A stretch of DNA of 64,000 nt from Ceratothoa steindachneri (GCA_963969495.1 OZ018333.1:92818207-92882206); one strand, 5' to 3'. Shown: positions 20,220 to 31,534, counted from the stretch's first letter. Program-made: numbers and translations. The notes: generated by a model from the sequence alone, not told the origin.

Positions 20220-20575
20220 CTTTCATAAAAGAGATTGGTAGAAATTGGTTTACAAATCTAGTGGTAGATGAATGGAATAGGCTCAACAGTCATGTAATAG
20301 TAGCTTCCTCCTTGGTGAGCTTTAAAAGTAGATTGGAAAAGTTTATGGTAGGTGGGACTGAATTGGGGTGGGGAACAGGAGCTGCTTCGTATAGGTTATT
20401 GATAAGCTTTTTGAAAACTTCTTTTCTTAGTAGTCTCCTCTTTCGAATGCTCTGCCTATGTACCATCCTCACCTTTTCACTTCCCCCAACTTTACCAAAT
20501 TATCAACCTTTTAATACCATTCTCTGGTGGAGATCCTAATGTTACCTCTTAATAATAATAATGATAGGAAGAAGA
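20220..20575 (+). pseudogene. CR1-like ORF2 C-terminus with 3' UTR and tail
   Basis: Plus-strand reading gives RNWFTNLVVDEWNRLNSHVI, VASSLVSFKSRLEKFM, then GGTELGWGTGAASYRLLIS. The first two blocks are the C-terminal end of CR1-like ORF2 (FF--RVVDEWN-LP--VV-A-S---FK-RLDK). The frame is clean over about 90 codons. The 3' UTR continues to CTGGTGGAGATCCTAATG and a TAATAATAATAATGATAGG tail, which suits the short-repeat 3' ends of CR1/Jockey elements. The same terminus is at 12155. A related sequence (family H) follows in both places, so the true 3' limit may lie further right. Confidence 0.82.
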
Positions 20576-20584
20576 ATTGTTACA

Positions 20585-20760
20585 TGGTGCTGTTCTAGGC
20601 CAGAGGCCTTCACACAGAGCTTGTCATCAACTCTCGGGCTGAAGAGGTTGGGCTTATCCTCAGGGCAAGGATTCAAGCACTTAACGGAGCTTTAGGAGAG
20701 GGGGGTTGGGGGTCGTTTGCTAAAATCTATGTGGGATTGTGTACCTTACATGTCCCACCA
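20585..20760. repeat. Family H, copy 2
   Basis: TGGTGCTGTTCTAGGCCAGA, CCTCAGGGCAAGGATTCAAG, GGAGCTTTAGGAGAG and TATGTGGGATTGTG correspond to 12210-12370. It leads directly into Gypsy sequence. Confidence 0.6.
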
Positions 20761-20767
20761 CTCCCAA

Positions 20768-21222
20768 TCCAACTAGCCTCTAAATCCACCCTACGGCCGC
20801 GCGTTTCCATGGCGACGTCCTGGGGGAGATCTTCCTTTCGTTTTCGACCTCTTTGGTCGTCTCCCTAGTCCGCGGAACTCTCCCCCAAAGACCACAGACC
20901 ACTTTCTGGTTTATAGTTACCACCACATAATTAGGAGTAGAACGGCTCGAAATTCTGGGATACCTCCTAACCAACGAGCGCATCTCTCACCTCTGTCTCC
21001 TGACGGAGGTGCTGCAGCCATACGCAATTTCCTTATTCCATTTTGACAGGAATCGTGTACAGGATGCAGGTTCCATCTTAGCCCTGCTAAACGATCTCCT
21101 GAATGGGGCGCACAAACGCAGAAAATCCCCATTAAATTGGCCACCATTTGCTGTTAATGCTTTTCAGGTGGCCAAATAGGCTATTTCCTCAGCCACCGAA
21201 TTAAGGCAACCATCGCAGGAGT
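20768..21222 (+). pseudogene. Ty3/Gypsy-type pol fragment (RT connection region)
   Basis: The plus strand reads VERLEILGYLLTNERISPLS (about 20937-20997), then AAAIRNFLIPF (21013-21045), then RNRVQDAGSILALLNDLLNG (21050-21110), AHKRRKSPLNWPPFAVNAF and AISSATELRQPS. These correspond to F-LGH-I---GI-PLP-KV-AI--FP, then A-I--PL--LLKG, then W----AF---K--L in Gypsy pol, between the RT palm and RNase H. Two frameshifts occur. Similarity ends at CATCGCAG (21207), after which a Jockey-like segment begins at about 21232. The same point continues into RNase H in the copies at 26.5 and 54.1 kb, so this copy was cut here. Confidence 0.82.
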
Positions 21223-21231
21223 ATTTGACTA

Positions 21232-23010
21232 ATAATTTCATCTTAGTTAGGTTATGACTAATGTTTTTTATCAAAGCTATTTCTAATAATTCTTTTATAA
21301 TATCAAAATGGTGAAGTTCAGAAATAAATTTGAACTTTAGAATTGTGCTTTAGTATATATATTTTGAAAGGGGGGAAATTTAGTTGTTTTTTTAAATTAT
21401 TATAGATAGCAAAGTTCAGAAAATTTATAAAAATTTAACCATGGCTTCTTTTTTTTTTAGATTTTGATCTTAGTAGCGAAGCCATTGCCTGGTATACATC
21501 TCTTTCTTCTGTTCTGCAATCTCTTTTTTCTGAATTAATTCAGAGTTTGCACAGTTGGCGATTCTTTCTTTACCCGTTTCCAGTACCCGTTTCAAGTTAC
21601 ATTCATTCCATCCACCTAAGGAGGACGATACTATCTTAAATTTATCATAATTGGTACGGATCTCCCACTTTATTTCATTCATTGATGTGTCTTATTTCTT
21701 CGGCAGTCATAGGAGTTTTCAATTAAGCATTTTAAAAGGGAAAAACGATCGATTGACTGATGTTGTTGGCGAATCGAATATTTAAGGGTTGCTTGAATTT
21801 GCGATATATGCAATATAGATATTATAATGCGGGGCTCAAATAACCTTCCTGCGAATTTATCAAAAGCCTTGGCAACAACACGACGCGTGATCCCCAAATA
21901 ATTCCTATTTTTGTTGCATCTGTCAATCTCTTCCATTATGGAACTTATTGTTAATTATGTGCTAAGAGTTTTCCTCAAGCCGAATTGGTGTTTGTTTTAG
22001 AGGAAATTCTTTACAAAATGGATAACCAGTCTTTTATTGAGGAGATTCTCAAATAATTTCTACTCAATCTAGAAAGGAGATTGGACGGGAACTCTTTTTT
22101 CGTTGGGGGCTTTTCCCCCTTTGGTTATAAATATCATTTTAACGATTTTATAGTCATCTGGAAAGTAGCCGGTGTTTAAACAGATATTGTATATTCTCCT
22201 TAAACTATAGTATCCAGGAGTGGTGCGCCCGTATAGTTTAATTTAGTTAGCCCCTTATGGCCCGGTGCTTTGCGATCGAAGGAGAGCAGTGCACTCGTCA
22301 TTTATTCCGTTGTTATTAGTTCTTCCAGTTTTCGCAGCTTATTCGTTCGATTTTCTCGTTTTCGGATCTTGAGGTCTTCGTTTGCGTTTTTTTATTTCTC
22401 TTTTTTGGTTGGGAGGTGATTCTTTTAATCTTATCACGATTTTCCAAAAGTCTTTTAGACCAGGCTTTATTGTAGAGTTGCTCGATGGTCTCATGCCATC
22501 TTTGCCACTGTTGTACTATGATTAATTGTCCAAGTTCTTCTTTTATTTGTAGTGTCTCTTGGTATCTTGTTCTGACGCATATGTTATAATTCTCTGAGTT
22601 CACGATGCACATTCTTCATCCGTTCGGTCCATTCATAAGTCGAAATGTTGTTATTGGAGGTTTTGTGGGTCGCTTTTCTATCTACTCTGATTTATTCTTG
22701 GTAGTTCCTCGTCTACTTCTTCCAATGTAGTGTCTTGTAGATCTGGTAAAGTTTAATTATTCAGGTCTGCCTCATAGGTTCCTATTTATCCTCATTATGA
22801 TGCATACATATATGATCGCTACATGGTGTAGTTTCGGGTTGTAGGTGGAAGTTAGACGGCTTGTTAGACAGATGTCAGGATTTTCGGCTGATCGTTTCGT
22901 GAAGAAGGTCGGGAACTCTGTTCCCAGACGCTGGACGATGTTTCTGTCTTGGCCATTACCGCCCCATCGTAGCGTTTCTTTTAAATGGTTGGTCGCCATT
23001 ACCTTTTAAT
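21232..23010 (-). mobile_element. Jockey-like LINE segment A (endonuclease part to RT)
   Basis: Minus-strand reading in order: RWGGNGQDRN and GTEFPTFFTKRSAENPDICL (endonuclease, 22950-22850); a linker with DHRATL-like charged text; FDRKAPGH-GLTKLNYTGAP (about 22280); TPATFQMTIKSLK corresponding to the RT entry; RPISLLS-like and RISSIKDWLSIL blocks (22060); VAKAFDKFAGRLFEP (about 21870); and the post-palm block EIKWEIRTNYDKFKIVSSSL (21680-21620). FADD is not recognisable. The order is that of Jockey ORF2. A near-identical second copy lies at 49610-51461 (A'). The right boundary at 23010 is where A and A' stop matching. Confidence 0.82.
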
Positions 23011-23019
23011 TCCATATTT

Positions 23020-24580
23020 TGATTTGCTCGAATTACATCCAGGTCTTTTTGAGGTTCCGCAGTTGGTGTTGATTCGCAGGATTCTCGTTTGTTCTAGGAA
23101 TGTTAACTCTCGTTGTTACTATTTTCCTTTGCCAATACTTCTATGTGCCCGATTTTCCCTGCTACAATCAGTTCTTTTCTCTCAATTTTCGCCAACTTTT
23201 CTCTCCCCGGTTATGGTACCATGACTTGATTTCAATCTTTCTTCTCCTGTTTGTTAATTCGTACGTTTATCCTCCTAGTATTCTCTTGGTTTAGTCCTCG
23301 TTTGTTTCTTCCATTTTCTGTAAAAGATATAGCAGCTTTTCTCATTCAATTTTCTCTCCTGGGATTCTCATAGCCATTTACAAGGTCTCGAATGTGATCT
23401 TGAAGACATGGTTTCGGTTTGTGAATTAAACCACCACTTTGATATTAGCCCCCGTCCCAGTTGAGACACGGTTTCTGTTTTGATTCTATTGTATTGTATT
23501 AATGAGATCTGTTTAGAGGTCTGTAATTGGAGCCTCGAGTGGCCCTTGTTGATTTTGAAGTGCGACTCCAGTGTCCTTTTCGGTTACCATATTTTCCTTG
23601 TTTTTCGGCGATTTTCTTTTCCATTATTCTTTAAATTGATTTCCTGTTGTCGAAATGGGTTTGTCAAAGTGTCTAGCGGATTATTTGTTCTGTGCACCCC
23701 CATCCCCCTTGCTTCATGTTCCGAGCTCTACTTATGCTCGAATGATGGGTGGTATCGGTTAGGCCCCTCTCGTGTGATGGTTCTTGTGGGAGGGGAGAGT
23801 TGTGACAATCCAATGCTCGTATCCGTCCTTACGAATAAGACTCATTCCTTGAATGATCAAAGCAACGTTTATCGATCAGTAACGATTTGGATCCTTCATT
23901 TAATTCAATCGCTGTTTTTTATAGCCATTGACACTCCATCGTATCTTTCACCTGAGATGTTTTTGGTGTATTTTGCTATTTTAACTTGTGTAATGTAGTG
24001 ATTGTCCATACTCGCAGATGATTAGGACGAGTTAATGGTTGTATCCTAGACCTGCAGGGGCGGGGGATGTCCGCTATGTAAATTGAATACAGCTGGGGTC
24101 CAGTCACCCGCCTTGGGGCAAGCCTTCACCAAGCTGGAGGATCTGTCCAGGACGCCCTGCGATCGAGCAGGCCCAGGTGCACAATCTTAAATTGCATTCC
24201 GCGCTGCCATACTTTGTCGAATGCTTCGGATACATTACCACAAACTACGTCATTGCTTGCTCCACCAAATTTTGTCTTTGTAATTTTTCTATGATAATCG
24301 CAATCGCCATTTCGGTGCTTCTTTTTTTCCGAATCCGAATCGTCTTGGATTCTACAAGTGCCTTTCTCTAGGTGTTGGATCTGCCTCCTCTTCAGAATTT
24401 GTTCGAATGCTTTACCCAGTTTTTTTACAAGTCTAGGGCTAATCGATTGCGTCTGGGTGGCTGGTACCCTGTGGCAATAATGACATTGGTTACTTCCATT
24501 TCAATTTCTATTACGAGATGGGATTCTTCAAATTTTTGGAGCTTTTTGTAAACCTTCTTAGAGGGTAAATTGTTACTTAC
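23020..24580 (-). pseudogene. Second Jockey-like RT copy, adjoining A
   Basis: From 24560 downward the minus strand shows LGKAFEQILKRR-like text (LKNWVKHSNKF*RGGRSNT, 24430), IRIRKKRSTEMAIAIIIEKL (24335-24275), VVCGNVSEAFDKVWQRGMQF (24230-24190) and VTGPQLYSIYIADIPRPC (about 24100-24045). These are the FRKKRST, VSKAFDKVW and QGSPxSPxLY-IYTAD blocks of Jockey RTs. FADD is not legible. Toward 23400-23340 the C-terminal part decays (CLQDHIRDLVNGYENP resembles text at 28140 read on the same strand). The 172-codon plus-strand frame at 23480-23998 is antisense to this. Confidence 0.78.
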
Positions 24581-24589
24581 ACAGACTGC

Positions 24590-25065
24590 TCTGTTTTCTT
24601 GGATGGATCCACAGGGTGTTTGGCCTAGGTATTCCCCTACAAGGGGTATCTTAACTGGGTGTCGGATGACCCAGTAAGAGGCTCCGCAAACCTGATTCCT
24701 CTGGCTCCTACAATTATGCCTCTAAACGTGAGTTCGAACTCGGGTAAAGATGTCCTGAAGATTCTCCCTGAAAAAGTGAAGAAATGTACTCTTTAAGAAT
24801 CCCCTGTGGGAGGAAAAGAAAAGGCTCTCGAGGATCCCCGAGGGGCTCTCGAGTCCAAGGGGAAGGAAAGAACTTGCCGTAGTGGGTCGGCAAATCCAAA
24901 ATAATTTTCATTTTCCCATCCCCCATTCATAATATTACATCTTCAATTTAGTTAATAAATACTCGAGGGATAAAATTCAGAACTATTCACCGTACCATTG
25001 AAACCATAAGAACCTAAGGCAAAACGTAGAAAAACCACAACCCAACTTAGCTTTAATGAGTAGTT
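24590..25065. other. Gap without recognisable gene
   Basis: A local imperfect palindromic stretch lies at about 24827-24855 (GGCTCTCGAGGATCCCCGAG followed by GGGCTCTCGAG). No coding similarity or shared repeat was found. Confidence 0.45.
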
Positions 25066-25859
25066 AGTGCCAAGGGTCGAAGGTGGGGCAAAGGGTTTGG
25101 TATTCCGGGTTAACCACCGGGATAAGGACTACTCCAAGATGGTTGAAACAGGTCACAACCTTAGTTTCCCTCATCAATTTCTTGCTTAAACTCTACGAAA
25201 CAAAGGAACTAAAACCCATCCCGCATTTAATTATAAGAATCCTGGTTTTACCTCTCTGATCCCTTTTCCGTTCCTCCCATTCTGAAATGCTTGAATATTG
25301 CGGTCGCATTTAAGTATGAGACAACCATGTACAAAATGCTGGTTCCCAATTTTAATGAAAGGTTTATTCTGTGGGTTGTTAACTCTTACCTAAGCGATAC
25401 TTTTGGCTGGCTTCTCTCTCGAAACTAGTCCATTACTTGTGATCTTAGAGTCGTTCATTTTTAAGGCTTTTGCTTCTCCTACTCTTCTTCCATTACAGAG
25501 TGAAATTAGCGTGTGAGTATTGTCTAATTCCCAAATTCACGGCAAGACTGTCCTGGCTGAAATAATAAGGTAAGAACATTGGTGTTTTTTCCTCTCAGAG
25601 ACGATGTCATTGCTTCCACTTTTCCTTCTACAACTAGGAAAAAAAGGGCATTTTCAGGAAAATAAAAAATGGTGAAGGTCATTTAAGACAGCGAAATTAT
25701 GAGATTAAAGTGGCAAATAAGGCAAAGGAAGATCCTAAAGTTATTCTACTTTATGGAGAATAAATCCCAATAAAGGAGAATAGTTCGATTGAAGTCTTCA
25801 AATGTGTAAAAGGTTCTAATAGAGAGACATAGATGACTGCTTCTCTGTATTTGGTGAAC

Positions 25860-26240
25860 GTATTCCAGCTCGTCAGTTTCTTCATTACATTAATACTCAC
25901 TCTGCACCCCAAAATTCCGTTTACCATTGAAACGGTAAACCAAAAGAGTATCCCCTTTTAAGATCATTTATTTAGTCACTAAAGAAAACGGTAATATCTC
26001 TACTTCAATTCATAGAAAATGATCTTCTACAGTTTAGGGAGTAACTTTTATAGTTTCTGCGATTTCCATATAAATTTTAATTTAAATTGAGGCTTTCAGT
26101 GCCCTCAATTGCAATTAACTTGTATCTTAGTAGTGGATTTGCATTCTTTGAAATGATGTTCCTTTGGACGCATTTCTAAACAAATATTTGTTCTTAGTTT
26201 GAGCAATTTTGACTTGTGTTTGTCTCTAATCTTCCAAAAA
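25860..26240. repeat. Dispersed repeat family I, copy 1
   Basis: Landmarks: GCACCCCAAAATTCCGTTTA, CCATTGAAACGG, AGTATCCCCTTTTAAGAT, AAAGAAAACGGTAATATCT, TAACTTTTATAGTTTCTGCG, ATTTGCATTCTTTGAAATGA and GAGCAATTTTGACTTGTGTT. Copies occur at 47365-48330 (split), 53345-53755 and 62510-62940. On the minus strand a Cys-containing frame (EMRPKEHHFKECKFTTK) is visible, but it is not conserved enough to call. Confidence 0.75.
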
Positions 26241-26519
26241 TTGTAAAATTCATAAGCAGCATGATGCTGTCATGAGGGATTCTGTGCCTTATTGGCCCCA
26301 CCACTCGAGTTTACTCTTCTGCCCACTTACCTTCAGGGGATGTCTCCTATATCTTCTTCTGGGCACCCGAATGAAGTCGACCGCGAGTATTTTTTAGCGT
26401 TATTTTTATTTCCTTCAAATATGAAGCGAAATAGAGAAAGTAAAGATGTAGTAAAGAAAGATATGGAAGGCAGACAGGAAAAATGCAGACATAATGTCGA
26501 AGAGTTGTTCCACCAGTGC

Positions 26520-27535
26520 TGAAAGCACAAAACTGGATTGGCAACTAGCCTGCAAATCCACCCTCCGGTCGGGCGTTTTCATGGCAACGCCCCAGGGTAG
26601 ATCTTTCTTTCGTTTTCAACCTCTTTGGTCGTCTTCCCAGACCGCGGAACTCGCCTCCAAAGACCACCAACAGTGGTCTGGTTTAAAGTTGCCACACCAC
26701 AATTAGAAGTAAAACGACTCGCCTCTGTCTCCTGACGGAGGTACTGCAGCCATACACAATTTCCTCCATCCATTTTGAGAGGAATCGTGTACATGATGCA
26801 GCTTCCATCTTAGCCCCGCTAAACGATCTCCTGAATGGGGCGCACAAACGCAGCAAATCCACATTAAATTGGCTGCCAAGTGCTGTTAATGCCTTTCAAG
26901 CCTAATTTGCTATTTCCTCAGCCACCGAATTAAGGCACCCATCGCAGCCACCCTCCCCCCCCACCCACTTTCTATTTTGGTTGATGCCAGTGAGGGGTTG
27001 GGGGAGTGCCACCTTAAACACCCTTCAGAACGGAACGTGGGCGCCGTTAGCTTTGTCTCGAAATACTTTTCGCAGGTTCAATCAAAATTGTGTACCTTTG
27101 GAAAAGAGCTCATTCCCGCTTTATCCGCCGTCAGCAAATTTGTTCCCACGATACAAGGCTCCAAGATAAGCCTTTTTCTGGTCACAAGGCTCTCACTTTC
27201 GTATTGCTTTCTCCCAAGTCTTCCCACCCTCCTGGTGGCTCGAGAGCGGGATTTCATTACACAATTTGTGAGTGACCTGCAGTTGTCACACGCCAAGCAT
27301 CTCATCCCCGCTTACCCTCTGTCTTACGAATACACCGACCACAAACATTCTCTCTTTCATGGTCAGAATGACGATTCTCACTCGCGTGGCACTGTTCGAG
27401 TGCAGCTATCCCTCTCTTATAATCTACTTTGGTGGCTGCCACTGAAAACTTTCCCCCGTCTCCTTTCAAACGGTCAACTCTACTTTCTGAACACTGCCCC
27501 CCATCCCTCAATCCTTGTGTACTCCTGTCTATGAA
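26520..27535 (+). pseudogene. Ty3/Gypsy-type pol: RT connection and RNase H, frameshifted
   Basis: Plus-strand reading: NRVHDAASILAPLNDLLNG-type text (26785-26840), AHKRSKSTLNWLPSAVNAF, AISSATELRHPS (26920). Then the RNase H region: LVDASEGLG (26970-27000, the DAS motif), GTWAPLAL, FVSKYFSQVQSKLCTFGKEL (27050-27110, where Gypsy has FFS--L---Q--YST-DREL), IPALSAVSKFVPTIQGSK, FSGHKALTFVLLSPKSSHPP (27172-27232, normally TDHKPLTF), FITQFVSDLQL and VTRQASHPR. At least three frame changes are needed. The catalytic Asp of the TDH motif is Gly here. Integrase was not found downstream, nor LTRs at either end. An RNase H of this type acts in retrotransposon cDNA synthesis; this copy cannot be active. 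Confidence 0.85.
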
Positions 27536-27888
27536 GACCAATGTTCCCATTTTGTTGGTTGGCTCAGTCTGGTGTTAAATGCACACTTTCTCTTATTTTA
27601 GAGCACTTTTGTATTTCCTAAAATCTTCTTCGTACTGGTGTTTCCTGTCAGCACATGCGCAGCACTAAACCAGAATTCAGGCAATTTCCTCCTATTACCT
27701 AGTTCTTGCCTCAACTGGTCACCATTTTAGTCCAGATTCCCTCTCTGAGTTGCTCTGGATTGCAGATTCATAGAATGCATTAGAGCACTCGCGGTTTTCC
27801 GGCATGGTTATCTTTAGTAGGTCATTTGCCTTGAGTAGTGCGTTTAAAACATCCTGTAGCAACCAGGCTTTACTTATCGCTTGAGATT

Positions 27889-28984
27889 TTTATTTCTGAC
27901 AGAGATGCCCTCGATGGTTGCATCTAGTCACTTGGCTTGGCAGCACTCACTTTTACACTTGTAGAAGTGGTCTCCTTCTGTGGCGCATTTGCTGTGCCAG
28001 GTTGTTGACGTATGTTGCTCCAGCATACAAAGTAAATTTGTATGCTGTGGAACTTTCTTACACTGTTTTGTTCCTGGGATGCGCAGACTGAAGATCAGGA
28101 GTCCGTCTGTGGTTGTTTACAGTGTCACTTTCGTCGCGGCGAAGGTGATCTTGAACATTTGGTTGTGGTCATGGAATTGTATCATTTCCGGAACCTTTGC
28201 ACATGCATGTTGCTTTTCTAATCCTTCGTCCGAGTGTTCCCCAAACCAGCTCTCCACTTGTGGTGAGGGGGTCGCCTCAAAGCCGATCGTCTTTAGTTAA
28301 CTAGCTCCCTCATCTGACAGGAGCTTGTCCACATCTCTTGTTCCCGCCCATATCAAGATTGTTACTTCGATCAGTTTAACAAGTGCAACTTTTTTTAGCT
28401 CGGCGTATAATGCCTCACTTAGTCGTCTCTTATACGGTGGGGGCGGGCCGGTGATGGTCCTCAAGGGGACCCTCTTAGTGAGGGTCTACATGCTATTTTT
28501 TGGCTTTTTTCCCATTGTGTTTGTAGCCCCCGCCCATTACCTAATTGGTCTCCTGCTCGAGTACTGCCGGGATGGAGGATAATGGATGGATCGCATTGGG
28601 CCCCTCAAGAAGCCGAATCAACTTCCGCTACCCCTTTTGCCACTTCATCTTGGGTGTTCCGCCATAACTGCTCTGTGTTCCTGGTCGGGTGTGAATGAGG
28701 ATTACTCTCGAACTCGTTGTTGCAATCAAGTTCCCCACCGCGAAAAAATCTGTTGTTGGCTATTCCTCAAACCAGGGTCCTCCTGAGCCCCTAATTATGT
28801 CCGTACCAAGTAGCGGGCAGAGGTAGGACAAAATTAATGCATGGTAGACAGCTCGGGTGAGTTCTCAGGTTGATCGGTGTGGGAGGGGGGGTTGGGGGTT
28901 TTAAGCCCTCATTGGCTTATAACAAAAAATATTAACTCACTTTTAAGAGTGGACAAAAACTCCCCTCGAGTCTCCGATATTTTA
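27889..28984. other. Unassigned stretch with short repeat pieces
   Basis: Around 28085-28345 the sequence resembles 14440-14600 and, at AAGGTGATCTTGAACATTTG, the Jockey-like text at 23390, so decayed Jockey-like remnants on the minus strand are likely. At 28560-28640 lies GATGGAGGATAATGGATGGA with GAATCAACTTCCGCTACCCC, a copy of the short repeat at 17740 and 46100. I would not call a gene. Confidence 0.4.
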
Positions 28985-29301
28985 GTAGCGTGGCTCTTGG
29001 TCCTTTACTAAATCATCTTAGAATTATGGAATTCGATACTTTGATGGGGGGGTGGATTCGGCTCTACACTCGGCCTGCCCCCACCCACCCACCTCACCTC
29101 CCACCACGAAGGAATAAGTTAAAAACAAAGGAGCAAACAGCATCACATAAAATGATCCTTTTATCGCAGGTAGTCTCGACATAGAGTCGAGTTCCTTTTT
29201 CATAGCATCCTTGGGTTCCTATATTTGCTGTATGTGTGTGTGTGTGTTACGCGCACAAAGATCTTGGCACTCATGTCTGCATTTATTGATTTGTTCTTTG
29301 G

Positions 29302-29332
29302 GTTGTTGTTGTTGTTGTTGTTGTTGTTGTTG
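29302..29332. repeat. (GTT)n microsatellite
   Basis: About ten GTT units. The frame running through it reads poly-Cys/Val/Leu depending on phase and is an artefact. Confidence 0.95.
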
Positions 29333-29539
29333 CGGTCGCATAACTTTGGTTGCCGTAAGTGAGCTTCACTCTATCATGGGTCTTAGCTACCGCGTGGTTA
29401 TTTTTTTCTGGCTAACTTTTGTGATCAGGCTTTTCATGCTTCTCTTGGGCGGGGGGAGGGGGGGGGGCTAAATTGGATTTTGTAGTTTTTAGCACTCGTG
29501 CCCGCGCCTGGTACTAAAAGTTTTAGAAAGGGTTCCAGG

Positions 29540-29735
29540 CAAAAGACCCTTGGGTCTCGCTCATAAACTTAATGAATGAAGGGGAAGCTTTGGATTTTAC
29601 AATATCCCATAAATTAATATATTTGTTCCATTGCCTTTTCCACACCAGTTTTAATTGTCCCCTTGTAAAAGCCTTAATATTATTATTTTACAACCCCCCC
29701 CCCCGCACTCACCCCGACTTGGGTTGGGTGGAGGG
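29540..29735. repeat. Dispersed repeat family D, copy 3
   Basis: GGGTCTCGCTCATAAACTTA, ATGAA-GGGGAA, TTTTACAATATCCCATAAAT, TATTTGTTCCATTGCC, CTTGTAAAAGCCTTAATATT and TTTACAACCCCCCCC follow the order seen in copies at 14.9 and 59.6 kb. Confidence 0.7.
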
Positions 29736-29769
29736 GATATGCTGTCTTTACTGAGCATATCCATATCAC

Positions 29770-31330
29770 AGAGGAAATATAAAAGGAGGTGTGGATGAGG
29801 ATGAAGATGAGATAGTAAAAGAAGACGTCTGGCGGAATAATGGAGTGGAAATTACTGATTTGGATATAGAAAGGTTGTAAGAAAAAAAAATGAATGGGAA
29901 GGCAATGTATGAAGATCTGATGATAGCAGAATCCATAAAACATGGAGGAGAGAGAATGAAGACGGGTGCCCGGGTGCCACAGGAGTGGATGAAGAACAGG
30001 GTAAATCTTGTATGTAAAGGAGGGGGAACGATCGAATGGATGTGTGGAACTACCGGCCAGTAACAATTGTCAGTGTAGTATGTAAAATTGTGGGGAAATT
30101 ATTGCTGATAAGCTAAAAGAATGAGATGACAGAGAGGGTATTCTAGGAGATGAGCAAAGTTGTTTCACGGAGAGTAAGAGAAGAAGAGACAATGTGTTTG
30201 TGCTGAACGGAATAATTAATATTGTGTAGAAGAAAAAAGACAATGTATGCTTCCTGGAAATAGAGAAAGCCTTTGATAAAGTGAACAGGGAAATGTTATG
30301 GATGAGATTAAATGAAGAAGGCTTGGATGAAAAGATTCTGAATGTGATAAATAGTTTATATAGAAAGAATAAAGTAAAACTGAATTTGAAAGGGGCAGAA
30401 ACAGGATGGATAATAAATGATGTAGGTGTGGGACAGGGATGCACGCTGTCTCCACAGCTATTCAGTTTATTTATAGAGTAAAGGTTAAAAAGAGTGAAGC
30501 GTATGAAGAGGAGGAGTCAGCTAGGTGACAGTAAGATGAATTGTTTGGGATTTGCGGCTGATAAATGATTGAATGTGGAGAGCGCTTGCAAGGAATGCGA
30601 GATGTGGCAGCAGATTGTGGGAATGAATGCGAGATTAAATTCAGCGTAAGTGAGTGTAGGAAGGTGTGAATGAGGGGTGGGTTTTAGGCGATGAGGTGCT
30701 AGAAGTGGTGACGAGTACACGTATTTAGGTATGAGCGTGTGCAATGAAGTGGATGTTTTTGATAAACACGAGAAGAAAGGAACTACAGATGTTAAGAATG
30801 ATCGGGGTGCTAAGGGGGGGGGATAAGCATGCAAATGGAATTAGATGTGTGAGAGAGCTCTGGAAGTGGATAGGTGTTCCACGAAGTAAAGTGAATAAAA
30901 GGGAGTTAGAGAGGATGGATAAAATCCAGAACAAGGTAACGAGGATGTGTTTAGGTGCAAATGGATATGTAGGGGTGGAATCATTAAGATGAGGTGGAGC
31001 AGATACCATGAGAGAGGTGCTAAGATGAAGACCCGGTATTTAGAGTATGTGGAAAGTGTGAATGGCGCAAGCTGGGAAGAATAGGGGTCCATAGAATGAA
31101 TTTTAGAACAGAATGGAAGAGAGAAATTGAGAGAATAGTGAATAGGTATGAACTATGATTAAGACCCAGGCAACAAGTGATGAAGTAGAGAGAAGAATAA
31201 AAGAAGTGGGGCACAGAGAATGTAAGGAAGGGATTAGGGAAAAGAAGACCTTATGGGAATAAAAGAAAACCAGAAGTAGAGAAATTCTACGATGGCAGTT
31301 GAGGGAGCCAGCTGCTGTTTAAGGGAAGAA
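29770..31330 (+). pseudogene. LINE reverse transcriptase fragment, FADD changed to FAAD
   Basis: Plus-strand reading: an RT entry near 30045 (W-YRPVTIVSVVCKI-like), VCFLEIEKAFDKVNREMLWM (30243-30300), LDEKILNVINSLYRKNKVKL, GVGQGCTLSPQLFSLFIE (30424-30477), a TAA, then in the same frame KMNCLGFAADK (FAAD at 30551-30562), thumb text, and the post-thumb block VNKRELERMDKIQNKVTRMC, LGANGYVGVESLR (30893-30990). The order AFD - GQGC-LSP - FADD - IQNKV identifies a non-LTR RT. The first Asp of the catalytic pair is Ala, so even this core is dead. The post-thumb block is nearly the same as that at 34210-34315 in the next copy, so both pieces belong to one lineage. Confidence 0.85.
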
Positions 31331-31534
31331 CTGGCTCACTAGAGACGAGGGAAAGAACGGAAAGATGGAAGGTAGTGCAGTGCCTGGCAACGTGAAAATG
31401 GTTCTCTCCGAGAGAACAACAACGAGCCAAAGATTGGTGGAGAAGTATATGAGCAGAAGTATCTTAATAACACACTAGTGTTTATTTAAGAATAGAAGAT
31501 CGTTGAACCTATTAGGAAAATAATTGAGTGAAAG

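Larger units (their letters stand above)
25070..27888. repeat. Composite repeat block C (CR1-like scrap, family I, Gypsy pol)
   Basis: The stretch 25402-27888 recurs almost base for base as C' at 52909-55346. Its left extension 25070-25830 also occurs, diverged, at 15425-16500. In order it holds an unclassified leader, a decayed CR1-like scrap (25740-25830, compare 16470-16600), family I (25860-26240), a junction with CCACCACTCGAGTTTAC, and Gypsy pol (26520-27530). The right end, to CGCTTGAGATT at 27888, has no coding similarity. Because it already combines unrelated elements, the block must have been copied as a unit after assembly. Confidence 0.8.

Noticed and set aside
23480..23998. 172-codon plus-strand frame as a gene
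   Set aside because: It is antisense to a readable Jockey-like RT region and shows no family pattern.
26977..27534. 185-codon plus-strand frame as an intact gene
   Set aside because: Only parts of it are in the Gypsy frame. The conserved motifs switch among three frames, so the long frame is accidental.
25402..27888. Block C as a complete LTR retrotransposon
   Set aside because: No matching LTRs were seen at its ends, and it contains CR1-like and family I sequence besides the Gypsy pol piece. No integrase or gag was recognised.
29211..29471. Cys-rich small protein with a run of cysteines
   Set aside because: The cysteine run is the (GTT)n microsatellite read in one phase, and the end is a G-homopolymer.
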